Positions 1-6,862 of a DNA stretch of 17,504 nucleotides are shown here, piece after piece. The notes beneath the pieces were generated by a model. That model was given only the letters and a program-made list of their open reading frames with translations. It did not search any database and was not told the origin of the DNA. How positions within the stretch are numbered: position 1 is the stretch's first letter; the number at the start of each line of letters is the position of its first letter. Source of the DNA: Chitinophaga pinensis (lineage in GTDB: Bacteria > Bacteroidota > Bacteroidia > UKL13-3); NCBI GenBank assembly GCA_943323675.2, contig CALPIR020000021.1, positions 1 through 17,504 on the forward strand. The letters are read 5' to 3'. Both the position numbers and the translations under genes were made by a program.

Positions 1-253
1 CTAAGATAGTCCAGAACAACGAATGGTTAAAATGTCCACCACCATTGTTACGAACAGCCATTGGGTATTTGCTGATGTTTTTGCAAATATCTTCAATTGA
101 AAGTTTCTCTGCATCGGTACCTGCAATTGCTGCATTTAAATTTGTTACGTAAGCATTGTGGTGTTTAGAGTGGTGAATTTCCATGGTACGCGCATCGATG
201 TGCGGCTCAAGAGCTGTGTACTCGTATGGTAATTTTGGTAATTCGAATGCCAT
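1..253 (-). CDS. sod: superoxide dismutase (Mn or cambialistic type), N-terminal part
   Basis: Converts superoxide to oxygen and hydrogen peroxide. Only the first 84 residues are present; the gene runs off the left edge. The protein begins MAFELPKLPYEYTALEPHI, the standard opening of bacterial Fe/Mn superoxide dismutases. Two expected metal ligands are visible: H27 in the MEIHHSKHH segment and H77 in NHSLFW. The GGGH run before NHSLFW is typical of Mn-type or cambialistic enzymes rather than strict Fe enzymes, but the discriminating C-terminal half is missing. There is no signal peptide, so the enzyme is probably cytoplasmic. It lies downstream of tadA on the same strand, with a 139-base gap that probably holds its own promoter; a one-mismatch -7 box, TATTTTCG, lies at 289-296 on the minus strand. 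Confidence 0.95.
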   Translation of the reverse strand, partial: MAFELPKLPYEYTALEPHIDARTMEIHHSKHHNAYVTNLNAAIAGTDAEKLSIEDICKNISKYPMAVRNNGGGHFNHSLFWTIL

Positions 254-392
254 ATGATTTTATAATTAAGTTGTTAAAATTTGAATAGCGAAAATAGTGC
301 TATTTGTTGTTAAACAGCTAACAAATTATTTAGATTATCACAACCTAAAATAATTATCTAGGTGTAACTAGTGTAATTTAATACTGAATGTA

Positions 393-833
393 CTAACGCA
401 TACTTTTAAAAAACGTTTTCATCAACTCAGCGCACTCTGATGCTAAAACCCCAGAAACAAGTTCCGTTTTAGGATGATAAATATTACCCAATTTACCACA
501 TCCACGTTTGTCATCGGTAGCACCAAAAACAACTTTAGTAATCTGGCTCCAAAACAAAGCCCCACCGCACATTACACAAGGTTCTAGGGTAACATACAAA
601 GTACAATCAACCAAATACTTTGCGCCTAAGTAATTGGCTGCGGCTGTAATGGCCTGCATTTCGGCATGAGCTGTTACATCATTTAGTTGCTCGGTTAAAT
701 TATGGCCTTTGCCAATTATTTTGTTGTTGCTTACTACAATTGCTCCTACAGGCACCTCGCCCAAATCATACGCTTTTTGTGCCTCTTTTAATGCCAATTG
801 CATAAAATACTCATCCGAAAATAACTCTGCCAT
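393..833 (-). CDS. tadA: tRNA-specific adenosine deaminase TadA
   Basis: Zinc-dependent deaminase that converts A34 to inosine in the anticodon of tRNA-Arg(ACG). The 146-residue length is normal for the family. The cytidine/deoxycytidylate deaminase fold is clear: H56-A-E58 supplies a zinc ligand and the catalytic glutamate, and P85-C86-V-M-C89 supplies the two cysteine ligands. The N-terminal segment DEYFMQLALKEAQKA and the GEVPVGAIVV strand are typical of TadA/CDA families. Bacteroidota often carry additional nucleoside deaminases of the same fold, so guanine deaminase-like activity is the main alternative, but the length and PCVMC motif favour TadA. The gene diverges from aspS, so two tRNA-maturation and charging genes share a 100-base upstream region. 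Confidence 0.88.
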   Translation of the reverse strand: MAELFSDEYFMQLALKEAQKAYDLGEVPVGAIVVSNNKIIGKGHNLTEQLNDVTAHAEMQAITAAANYLGAKYLVDCTLYVTLEPCVMCGGALFWSQITKVVFGATDDKRGCGKLGNIYHPKTELVSGVLASECAELMKTFFKSMR

Positions 834-861
834 AATTTAGGGAGCAACTTACGTATTTACC

Positions 862-869
862 CAAAATTA
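862..869 (-). promoter_or_regulatory. candidate -7 box for tadA
   Basis: On the minus strand this reads TAATTTTG, a full match to the Bacteroidota -7 element TAxxTTTG, and it ends 28 bases upstream of the tadA ATG. No TTG sits at the expected -33 distance, so this is half a promoter at best. In AT-rich DNA such an octamer can arise by chance. Confidence 0.35.
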
Positions 870-933
870 AATGCTATAGTGGGCTTGCTTTTTATTATTT
901 TCGCACCCTATTTAAGGCTAATAAGGATACAAT

Positions 934-2685
934 ATGCTACGTACACATACTTGCGGAGAACTAAGATTAAGCAACAACAACGAAACAATAACTTTAACTG
1001 GCTGGGTACAAAAAAGCCGGGATTTAGGAGGAATGACTTTTGTTGATTTGCGAGACAGGTATGGTATTACACAACTTGCCTTTAATATGGATAACAATGC
1101 CGATTTGTGTGCACGCGCCCGCAAGTTGGGGAGAGAATTTGTGTTAAAGGTTACAGGTACAGTTAAAGAGCGTGAAAGTAAAAATTTAAATATGCAAACT
1201 GGCGAAATTGAAATTAGTGTTACTGATTTTGACGTATTGAATGAATCCATCACACCACCTTTTACAATAGAAGAAAACACCGATGGTGGTGATGATATTA
1301 GAATGAAATACCGTTACTTAGATTTGCGCAGAGCCAGTGTAAGAGCAAACTTACAGCTGCGCCATAAAGTAGCCCAACAGACACGTAATTTCTTAGATTT
1401 ACAAGACTTTATTGAAGTTGAAACTCCAGTGCTCATTAAATCAACCCCAGAAGGAGCACGCGATTTTGTGGTACCAAGCCGTATGAATCCAGGTGAGTTT
1501 TATGCTTTACCACAGTCGCCACAAACCTTTAAGCAATTGTTAATGATAAGCGGTTTTGACCGATACTATCAAATAGTAAAGTGTTTTAGAGATGAAGATT
1601 TACGTGCAGATCGCCAACCAGAGTTTACACAAATAGATTGTGAAATGAGTTTTGTGGAGCAAGAAGACATTTTAAATATGTTTGAAGGCTTGGTAAAACA
1701 CTTGTTTAAAAACGTTAAAGGAATTGATATTGAATCGTTGCCACGAATGACTTATGCCGATGCCATGAAATACTACGGTAGCGATAAGCCTGATACACGC
1801 TTTGAGATGAAGTTTGTGGAAGTAAATGATGTGGTAAAAGGCAAGGACTTTCCGGTGTTTGACAATGCCGAGTTGGTTGTTGGTATCTGTGCAAAAGGTT
1901 GTGCTGAGTATACACGCAAACAATTGGATGAATTAACTGATTTTGTAAAACGCCCCCAAATTGGCGCAACAGGCTTAGTTTATGCACGTGTAAATGCCGA
2001 TGGAACTATTAAATCATCTGTAGATAAATTTTATGATGAAGCGGCCCTTAAATTATGGGCTGAGCGTTTTAACGCACAGCCTGGTGACTTAATTTTATTA
2101 TTGGCTGGCCAAGCAGATAAAACACGTAAAGCATTAAACGAATTACGCTTAGAAATGGGTACACGTTTAGGTTTACGCGATAAAAATACCTTTAGCTGTT
2201 TGTGGGTGGTTGATTTTCCTTTATTAGAATTTAATGAGGAAGATAACCGATACTTCGCTATGCATCATCCGTTTACTTCACCAAAACCAGAGGATATACA
2301 TTTACTTAATAGTTTTGAAACCTTAGGCCAAGTGCGTGCAAACGCATATGATATGGTAATTAATGGTGTAGAAGTTGGTGGCGGTAGTGTACGTATTTTT
2401 AACAAAGACTTACAAGCGCGCATGTTTGAAGTGCTTGGCTTTACAGCAGAAGAAGCACAACATCAGTTTGGATTTTTGATGGATGCTTTCCAATACGGAG
2501 CACCACCACATGCTGGTATTGCTTTTGGTTTCGACAGGTTATGCTCGTTGTTTGGTGGGGCAGATTCTATTCGCGATTTTATTGCCTTCCCTAAAAATAA
2601 CAGTGGTCGTGACATTATGATTGATGCACCAAGCACCATTGATGAGAAGCAGTTGAAGGAGTTGAGTATTAAAACTACTGTATAA
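934..2685 (+). CDS. aspS: aspartyl-tRNA synthetase
   Basis: Class II aminoacyl-tRNA synthetase that charges tRNA-Asp with aspartate. The 583-residue length is typical of bacterial AspRS. Order of domains: an N-terminal OB-fold anticodon-binding domain (about 1-110, with GWVQKSRDLGG), the class II catalytic core, a bacterial GAD-type insertion (roughly 290-410), and the rest of the core. Motif 2 is visible as FRDEDLRADRQPEFTQID and motif 3 as GIAFGFDRL near the C-terminus. Leucine at position 31 (RDLGG) stands where the Pseudomonas non-discriminating enzyme has histidine, which suggests an enzyme specific for tRNA-Asp; this is inference from one residue. The ATG follows an AT-rich leader with a one-mismatch -7 box (TATTTTCG, 896-903). 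The gene converges on pth. Confidence 0.98.
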   Translation: MLRTHTCGELRLSNNNETITLTGWVQKSRDLGGMTFVDLRDRYGITQLAFNMDNNADLCARARKLGREFVLKVTGTVKERESKNLNMQTGEIEISVTDFDVLNESITPPFTIEENTDGGDDIRMKYRYLDLRRASVRANLQLRHKVAQQTRNFLDLQDFIEVETPVLIKSTPEGARDFVVPSRMNPGEFYALPQSPQTFKQLLMISGFDRYYQIVKCFRDEDLRADRQPEFTQIDCEMSFVEQEDILNMFEGLVKHLFKNVKGIDIESLPRMTYADAMKYYGSDKPDTRFEMKFVEVNDVVKGKDFPVFDNAELVVGICAKGCAEYTRKQLDELTDFVKRPQIGATGLVYARVNADGTIKSSVDKFYDEAALKLWAERFNAQPGDLILLLAGQADKTRKALNELRLEMGTRLGLRDKNTFSCLWVVDFPLLEFNEEDNRYFAMHHPFTSPKPEDIHLLNSFETLGQVRANAYDMVINGVEVGGGSVRIFNKDLQARMFEVLGFTAEEAQHQFGFLMDAFQYGAPPHAGIAFGFDRLCSLFGGADSIRDFIAFPKNNSGRDIMIDAPSTIDEKQLKELSIKTTV

Positions 2686-2827
2686 AAGATGCATATAAAA
2701 TCAGGGATTTTATAGAAACAAAAAAATAAAAGTTAAACAGTACACAGATTTATAAAACTCCATTTACCAAATCGAATCTTAAACAAAGAAATTATTACCC
2801 GCTATTTTTTTGTTATAACATTTAATG

Positions 2828-2850
2828 AATACGGAATCTGATTCCGTATT
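2828..2850. terminator. hairpin between convergent aspS and pth
   Basis: A perfect 10-base inverted repeat (AATACGGAAT / ATTCCGTATT) with a 3-base CTG loop lies 14 bases beyond the pth stop and in the 179-base gap after aspS. It is symmetrical, so it could stop transcripts from both sides. Neither side has a long uninterrupted T-run (the plus strand continues TTGTTAACTATTTT), so its efficiency as an intrinsic terminator is uncertain. The rest of the gap holds only a weak AT hairpin at 2694-2714. Confidence 0.5.
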
Positions 2851-2864
2851 TGTTAACTATTTTA

Positions 2865-3428
2865 TTATTTCTTATTATAAAAGTTCATGGTGCGTTCTAG
2901 GCCAGAAAGTGCGAAGGATTCGATGGCATCTATGCTATGTTTTATTAACTCGGGCAAGGTTTTTTGTTCTTCCTCATTAAACATACCTAACACAAAATCT
3001 ACTTGTTGGCCCTTGGCATAATTGCTCCCAATACCAAATCGCAAACGCGGATAATTTTGAGTTAGCAATAACTCGTTTATATTTTTTAAACCATTGTGTC
3101 CAGCATCACTTCCGTTTGCCCGAATACGAATCTTTCCATAATCTATGGCCAAATCATCAACCAAAACAAAAATCTGATTGACATCAAGCTTTAGTTCTTG
3201 CATCCAATACCTAACAGCTTTACCACTTAAATTCATGTAAGTAGTTGGCTTTATTAGGTGCAGCTGTTTTCCTTTAACAGATATCATGCAATAATCAGCA
3301 TATCTATCAGGTGCAAATGTTTTACCATGCTTTTTAGCCAACGCATCTAAAATATCAAACCCAATATTGTGGCGCGTATGTGCGTATTCACTTCCAATGT
3401 TCCCTAGGCCAACAATTAAAAACTTCAT
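2865..3428 (-). CDS. pth: peptidyl-tRNA hydrolase
   Basis: Cleaves the ester bond of peptidyl-tRNAs released prematurely from ribosomes and so recycles tRNA. The 187-residue length matches the family. The opening MKFLIVGLGNIG with N10 and H20 (the catalytic histidine in TRHNIGF), N66 in TTYMNLSGK, D91 in LVDDLA, and H111-N112 in GSDAGHNGLK together give the complete known active-site set at the expected spacing. It lies 143 bases downstream of rplY on the same strand, and the two genes are neighbours in many bacteria. Because a strong terminator separates them, pth probably has its own promoter; the best -7 candidate is TATACTTG on the minus strand at 3433-3440, one mismatch from consensus and only four bases from the ATG, which would give a very short leader. 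Confidence 0.97.
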   Translation of the reverse strand: MKFLIVGLGNIGSEYAHTRHNIGFDILDALAKKHGKTFAPDRYADYCMISVKGKQLHLIKPTTYMNLSGKAVRYWMQELKLDVNQIFVLVDDLAIDYGKIRIRANGSDAGHNGLKNINELLLTQNYPRLRFGIGSNYAKGQQVDFVLGMFNEEEQKTLPELIKHSIDAIESFALSGLERTMNFYNKK

Positions 3429-3515
3429 AGTGCAAGTATAATAATATTGAATAGTTAGTTGATTAAGTATGTTAAAATGAAAATACTTAAAGCAGGTTAA
3501 TTGTATTCAATAGAC

Positions 3516-3550
3516 AAAAAAATCCCGCACCAAAACTGATGCGGGATTTT
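3516..3550 (-). terminator. intrinsic terminator after rplY
   Basis: A 10-base perfect stem (AAATCCCGCA / TGCGGGATTT, 3520-3529 with 3540-3549) with a 10-base loop. On the minus strand it is followed by seven T residues. It lies 22 bases past the rplY stop and ends the prs-rplY transcript before pth. Confidence 0.85.
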
Positions 3551-3571
3551 AAAGTAGTTATAGAAATAAAA

Positions 3572-4156
3572 TTATTTCTTTTTACCTGTGTCTGCAGTAG
3601 CAGCGCTTTGTGCAGCACGGGTAGTTTTAACTGTAACAATTGGATTATTTGGAGATTCAAGGATAGCAAATTCTTGAGCAGGAATGTCTGCTACTTTAAT
3701 TGATTTACCAATTTCCAGGTTTTCGATGTTGATCTCAACGTAATCAGGTAATTTAGAAGGTAAAGTTTTAACACGTAATTTTTGTGATTTAACTACCAAT
3801 TTACCACCCGCACGAACACCAACTGAATTTCCAATAAACTTAACCGGAATTCTTACCTCCACTTCTTTATCTTCGCTAATAGCTAAGAAATCAGCATGAA
3901 GAATAGAATCATTTACTGGATGATATTGAATATCTTTCAATACCGCTTTGTAAATTTTTCCATCAATGTCAAGTTGCACTTTGTAAGTGTTAGGAGTGTA
4001 CACTAAGTTTTTAAAATCTTCAGAGTACATTGAGAAATTAACATTCTCGTTTCCGCCATACAATACACACGGCACTTTACCCTCGTTTCGAAGTAATTTG
4101 GTAGTTGATTTACCTACTCCGTCCCGCAAATAACCAAACATGGCAAGTGTTTTCAT
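3572..4156 (-). CDS. rplY: 50S ribosomal protein bL25 (CTC/TL5 long form)
   Basis: 5S-rRNA-binding protein of the large ribosomal subunit. The 194-residue length identifies the two-domain CTC/TL5 form, not the short E. coli L25. The N-terminal 5S-binding domain (about 1-95) includes LLRNEGKVPCVLYGG and the AVLKDIQYHPVNDSILHADF segment. The C-terminal beta domain (about 96-185) includes VEVRIPVKFIGNSVGVRAGG and GKSIKVADI. The tail ends in a lysine-rich TGKKK. The start chosen gives MKTLAMFGYLRDGVGKS, in line with the family; a second ATG five codons in (4141) is possible. It lies 82 bases after prs on the same strand with no hairpin between, so the two are probably co-transcribed. Its leader on the minus strand is a striking A-rich tract just before the ATG. 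Confidence 0.97.
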   Translation of the reverse strand: MKTLAMFGYLRDGVGKSTTKLLRNEGKVPCVLYGGNENVNFSMYSEDFKNLVYTPNTYKVQLDIDGKIYKAVLKDIQYHPVNDSILHADFLAISEDKEVEVRIPVKFIGNSVGVRAGGKLVVKSQKLRVKTLPSKLPDYVEINIENLEIGKSIKVADIPAQEFAILESPNNPIVTVKTTRAAQSAATADTGKKK

Positions 4157-4238
4157 TTTGTTTTTGTTTTGTTTTTTGCAAAACTTTGGCCAATTCGCAG
4201 GGCCTCTGTCTTACATTTATATTATTTAATTAAGCGAA

Positions 4239-5189
4239 TTACTTAGTTGCTGTGTTAAACAGTGAACTGATACTTCCAAACTCCGTTACATTATGAATGG
4301 CGTCTGCAAATAACCCACCTACACTTAACACTTTTAATTTACTGCTTTCCCTCTTTAATGGAATGGTATCACAAACCACTAATTCATCAATCACACTGTT
4401 TTCAAGCGTTTCGTATGCATTACCTGATAATACAGGATGCGTACACATTGCTCTTACACTTAATGCTCCTTTTTCTTTGAGCATTTGTGCAGATTTGGCT
4501 AATGTATTACCTGTGTCAATAATATCATCAATCAAAATCACATCTTTACCAGCTACATCACCAATAAGTGTCATAGATGCTATTTCATTGGCACGTTTAC
4601 GCTCTTTATCGCAAATAACCATATCTAAGTTTAACGCTCTGGCAAAGGTTCTGGTTCTGTTTGATGAACCCATATCAGGCGAAGCCAAAATAAGATTAGT
4701 TTCGTTAAGGTTGCGAATATAAGGAATAAATACCACAGATGAATCCAAATGATCAACTGGTATTTCAAAAAAACCTTGAATTTGTGGTGCATGTAAGTCC
4801 ATGGTCATTACACGACTAACTCCCACGGCTTTTAACAAATCTGCAGCTACCTTACTACCAATGCTTACACGCGGCTTATCTTTACGATCCTGACGTGCCA
4901 TCCCGAAATAAGGGATAACAGCGGTTATGTAATGGGCAGAGGCGCGTTTAGCGGCATCAATCATCAACAATAACTCCAATAAATTGTCGGCATTTGGAAA
5001 AGTTGATTGAATGAAAAAAACATCGCAACCGCGAACGCTTTCATTGATACTAGGCTGAATTTCACCATCGCTGAACTGCGAAACAGTAAGATCACCTAGA
5101 GGTTTGCCATAAGCTTTTGCAATTTTTTCGGCTACAAATAAGGAATTGCGGCCTGAGAAGAGTTTTACCTCATTACGTGGTGATGACAT
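4239..5189 (-). CDS. prs: ribose-phosphate pyrophosphokinase (PRPP synthetase)
   Basis: Transfers pyrophosphate from ATP to ribose 5-phosphate to make PRPP, the precursor of purines, pyrimidines, histidine, tryptophan and NAD. The 316-residue length is normal for the class I enzyme. Visible motifs: FSDGEI at 39-44, the flexible loop ARQDRKDKPR around 98-107, DLHAPQIQGFF at 131-141 (metal and substrate site), and the PRPP-binding loop DDIIDTGNT at 221-229. It begins MSSPRNEVKLFSGRNS. It leads the prs-rplY unit. Its promoter must lie between it and the tRNA-Gln terminator ending at 5228, a gap of under 40 bases, or within that terminator region; I could not identify it. Confidence 0.98.
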   Translation of the reverse strand: MSSPRNEVKLFSGRNSLFVAEKIAKAYGKPLGDLTVSQFSDGEIQPSINESVRGCDVFFIQSTFPNADNLLELLLMIDAAKRASAHYITAVIPYFGMARQDRKDKPRVSIGSKVAADLLKAVGVSRVMTMDLHAPQIQGFFEIPVDHLDSSVVFIPYIRNLNETNLILASPDMGSSNRTRTFARALNLDMVICDKERKRANEIASMTLIGDVAGKDVILIDDIIDTGNTLAKSAQMLKEKGALSVRAMCTHPVLSGNAYETLENSVIDELVVCDTIPLKRESSKLKVLSVGGLFADAIHNVTEFGSISSLFNTATK

Positions 5190-5227
5190 GGTACTTTAGT
5201 TATTAATTACAATTGGACCGTAGTTTT

Positions 5228-5265
5228 AAAAAAAATGTCGGGTTTCTTTAAGAAAAAACCCGACA
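5228..5265 (-). terminator. intrinsic terminator after tRNA-Gln
   Basis: A 10-base perfect stem (TGTCGGGTTT at 5236-5245 with AAACCCGACA at 5256-5265), which can be extended by inner TTC/GAA pairs. On the minus strand it is followed by eight T residues (5228-5235). It lies 16 bases past the 3' end of tRNA-Gln and 38 bases before the prs start, so it separates the tRNA from prs. Confidence 0.88.
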
Positions 5266-5281
5266 CTAATCTTTCTATTTG

Positions 5282-5354
5282 TTGTCCGACTAGGTCTCGA
5301 ACCTAGACTCTTCTGAACCAAAATCAGACGTGTTGCCAATTACACCATCGGACA
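5282..5354 (-). tRNA. trnQ: tRNA-Gln (anticodon UUG)
   Basis: A 73-base cloverleaf on the minus strand. The acceptor stem TGTCCGA pairs fully with TCGGACA, followed by an A discriminator. The anticodon stem TCTGA/TCAGA closes a seven-base loop TTTTGGT with anticodon TTG at 5319-5321, which reads CAA and, by wobble, CAG. The T arm is CTAGG-TTCGAGA-CCTAG. The 3' CCA is not encoded and must be added by CCA transferase. The gene stands alone between a consensus promoter and a strong terminator. Confidence 0.97.
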
Positions 5355-5367
5355 ATTTTTGTGGGTG

Positions 5368-5397
5368 CAAATATACTCCTTGCTCAAAACTGTGCAA
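5368..5397 (-). promoter_or_regulatory. primary sigma (Bacteroidota-type) promoter of tRNA-Gln
   Basis: On the minus strand, TTG (5395-5397), a 19-base spacer and TATATTTG (5368-5375) match the Bacteroidota consensus TTG-N19-TAxxTTTG exactly. The -7 box ends 13 bases before the mature tRNA 5' end, which fits a short leader removed by RNase P. This is the clearest promoter in the window. Confidence 0.78.
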
Positions 5398-5469
5398 CAA
5401 TTTTCACACTTTTTTACGTAAAATTCTAAAAAATACATTTACGCACTTAAGTTCGAGCATTTTAGTTTT

Positions 5470-6852
5470 CTATTTTAAGGTGCCTTCCTCGCTTAATAAC
5501 CACATTAAAGTGCTTATTGCAGCAGCCCCAAGTTCCAGTTCGCGTTTATTTACTTTATCAAAAGTATCTACTTCGGTGTGGTGGTAATCAAAATACCTTT
5601 GCGAATCTGGCACATATCCAATTAATATAGTTCCTTGTTTTTTTAATGGACCAATATCAACCCCACCCCAGCCTTGGCGAATATCATCAATACTGTATGG
5701 TTTGTAAAGTGGTTCCCATTTTTTAAAAATTTTAACTGCGTTGGTGTCATCAACCCCAAATGCACGCGGGGTAAAACCTCCCGCATCACTCTCAATGGCT
5801 GCAATATGTTTTTGGTTAACATCTAAAGCGGCCACTCGTGCATATTCTAGCCCACCCCTAACTCCGTTTTCTTCATTCATGAACAACACCGCACGCAGCG
5901 TACGATTAGGTTTTAAACCAAGGGTTTTAATTAGACGTAGCGCTTCCATACTTTGCACACAACCTGCTCCGTCATCATGTGCACCTTGGCCATTGTCCCA
6001 GCTATCTAAATGCCCACCTGCAATTATAATTTCGTTAGGCATTCCTGCCCCTTTAATTTCGCCAATAACATTGTAAGAGGGTGCATCAGGCAAAGTTTGG
6101 CAATTCATTTTTAGAAACATCCTTACTTGTCCTTCTGATTTTAATTTTATCATGTTACTAAGCGCATCAGCACCTTTTGTGCTTATGGCGCAAGCGGGTA
6201 TTTTAGGTAACGAATCGTTGTATTTTGTCATGCCCGTGTGCGGGAAATCATCATTTGCTAAGGTAAGCGAACGAACTACGGCACCTACAGCCCCATAACG
6301 AGCCGCCTCTGCAGGACCTGAACCTCTTTGATCGTTTGCACCACCATAAGCCGAACCCGTGTGTATATTGGTTGGATTCATTGGTCGGTTAAAGAATACA
6401 ATTTTACCCTTAATGCGCTCTTTACCCAATTCTTTTAGCTCTGCAATACTTTTTACTTCAATAACTTCTGCATCAATACCCATTAAAGGGGTGGCCACGC
6501 TGCCACCTAAAGCACAAATGCGCACATCAAACTTTTGTCGCCCTTTTGCTATAAATGCCTCCTCTTTTGCGCCTCTAACCCAATGCGGCACCATAACTGG
6601 TTGCAAGTAAACGGTATCAAAGCCATAACTTTTCATTTTATTAAACATGTATTGTACAGCTTGCTCGGCTTGCGGAGAACCGCTTAATCTACCTCCTATT
6701 TGGTTGCACAAGTAATCAAGTGTTTGGTAGCATTGTCCATTTGTTAAAACCTCATCATAAACAAGCTTAAAGGTTTCTTTATGGTTTGGTGTTTGGCCAA
6801 AAGACACAACCGCCAACTGCATGCATGCCAATAAATATATTATCTTTTTCAT
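5470..6852 (-). CDS. secreted M28-family zinc metallopeptidase (carboxypeptidase Q-like)
   Basis: Predicted exported di-zinc exopeptidase of 460 residues. It begins with a signal peptide, MKKIIYLLACMQLAVVSFGQ, likely cleaved near residue 20. A PA-like insert occupies about 115-235 (with GKIVFFNRPM). The M28 catalytic domain follows: H281 in GGHLDSW, D293 in AHDDGAG, the catalytic and ligand glutamates E327-E328 in NEENG, D356 in IESDAGG, and H425 in HHTEVDT. All expected ligands are present, so the enzyme should be active. The arrangement resembles plasma glutamate carboxypeptidase/carboxypeptidase Q, which cleaves dipeptides and unsubstituted N- or C-terminal residues; the exact substrate is not readable. 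It is the last gene of a three-gene operon, 10 bases after the M1 peptidase gene. It lacks a T9SS sorting tail and so is probably periplasmic. Confidence 0.93.
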   Translation of the reverse strand: MKKIIYLLACMQLAVVSFGQTPNHKETFKLVYDEVLTNGQCYQTLDYLCNQIGGRLSGSPQAEQAVQYMFNKMKSYGFDTVYLQPVMVPHWVRGAKEEAFIAKGRQKFDVRICALGGSVATPLMGIDAEVIEVKSIAELKELGKERIKGKIVFFNRPMNPTNIHTGSAYGGANDQRGSGPAEAARYGAVGAVVRSLTLANDDFPHTGMTKYNDSLPKIPACAISTKGADALSNMIKLKSEGQVRMFLKMNCQTLPDAPSYNVIGEIKGAGMPNEIIIAGGHLDSWDNGQGAHDDGAGCVQSMEALRLIKTLGLKPNRTLRAVLFMNEENGVRGGLEYARVAALDVNQKHIAAIESDAGGFTPRAFGVDDTNAVKIFKKWEPLYKPYSIDDIRQGWGGVDIGPLKKQGTILIGYVPDSQRYFDYHHTEVDTFDKVNKRELELGAAAISTLMWLLSEEGTLK

Positions 6853-6862
6853 TAATCCGTAA

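Noticed and set aside
343..361. Quasi-palindrome CCTAAAATAATTATCTAGG upstream of sod as an operator
   Set aside because: The arms are only four perfect bases with an off-centre AT core; this is expected by chance in AT-rich DNA.
918..1280. 120-codon minus-strand open frame over the start of aspS
   Set aside because: It is fully antisense to a well-supported aspS, shows no recognisable motif, and has the biased composition of a shadow frame.
4297..4722. 141-codon plus-strand open frame inside prs
   Set aside because: It is antisense to prs, which has complete PRPP synthetase motifs; the frame reads as low-complexity shadow sequence.
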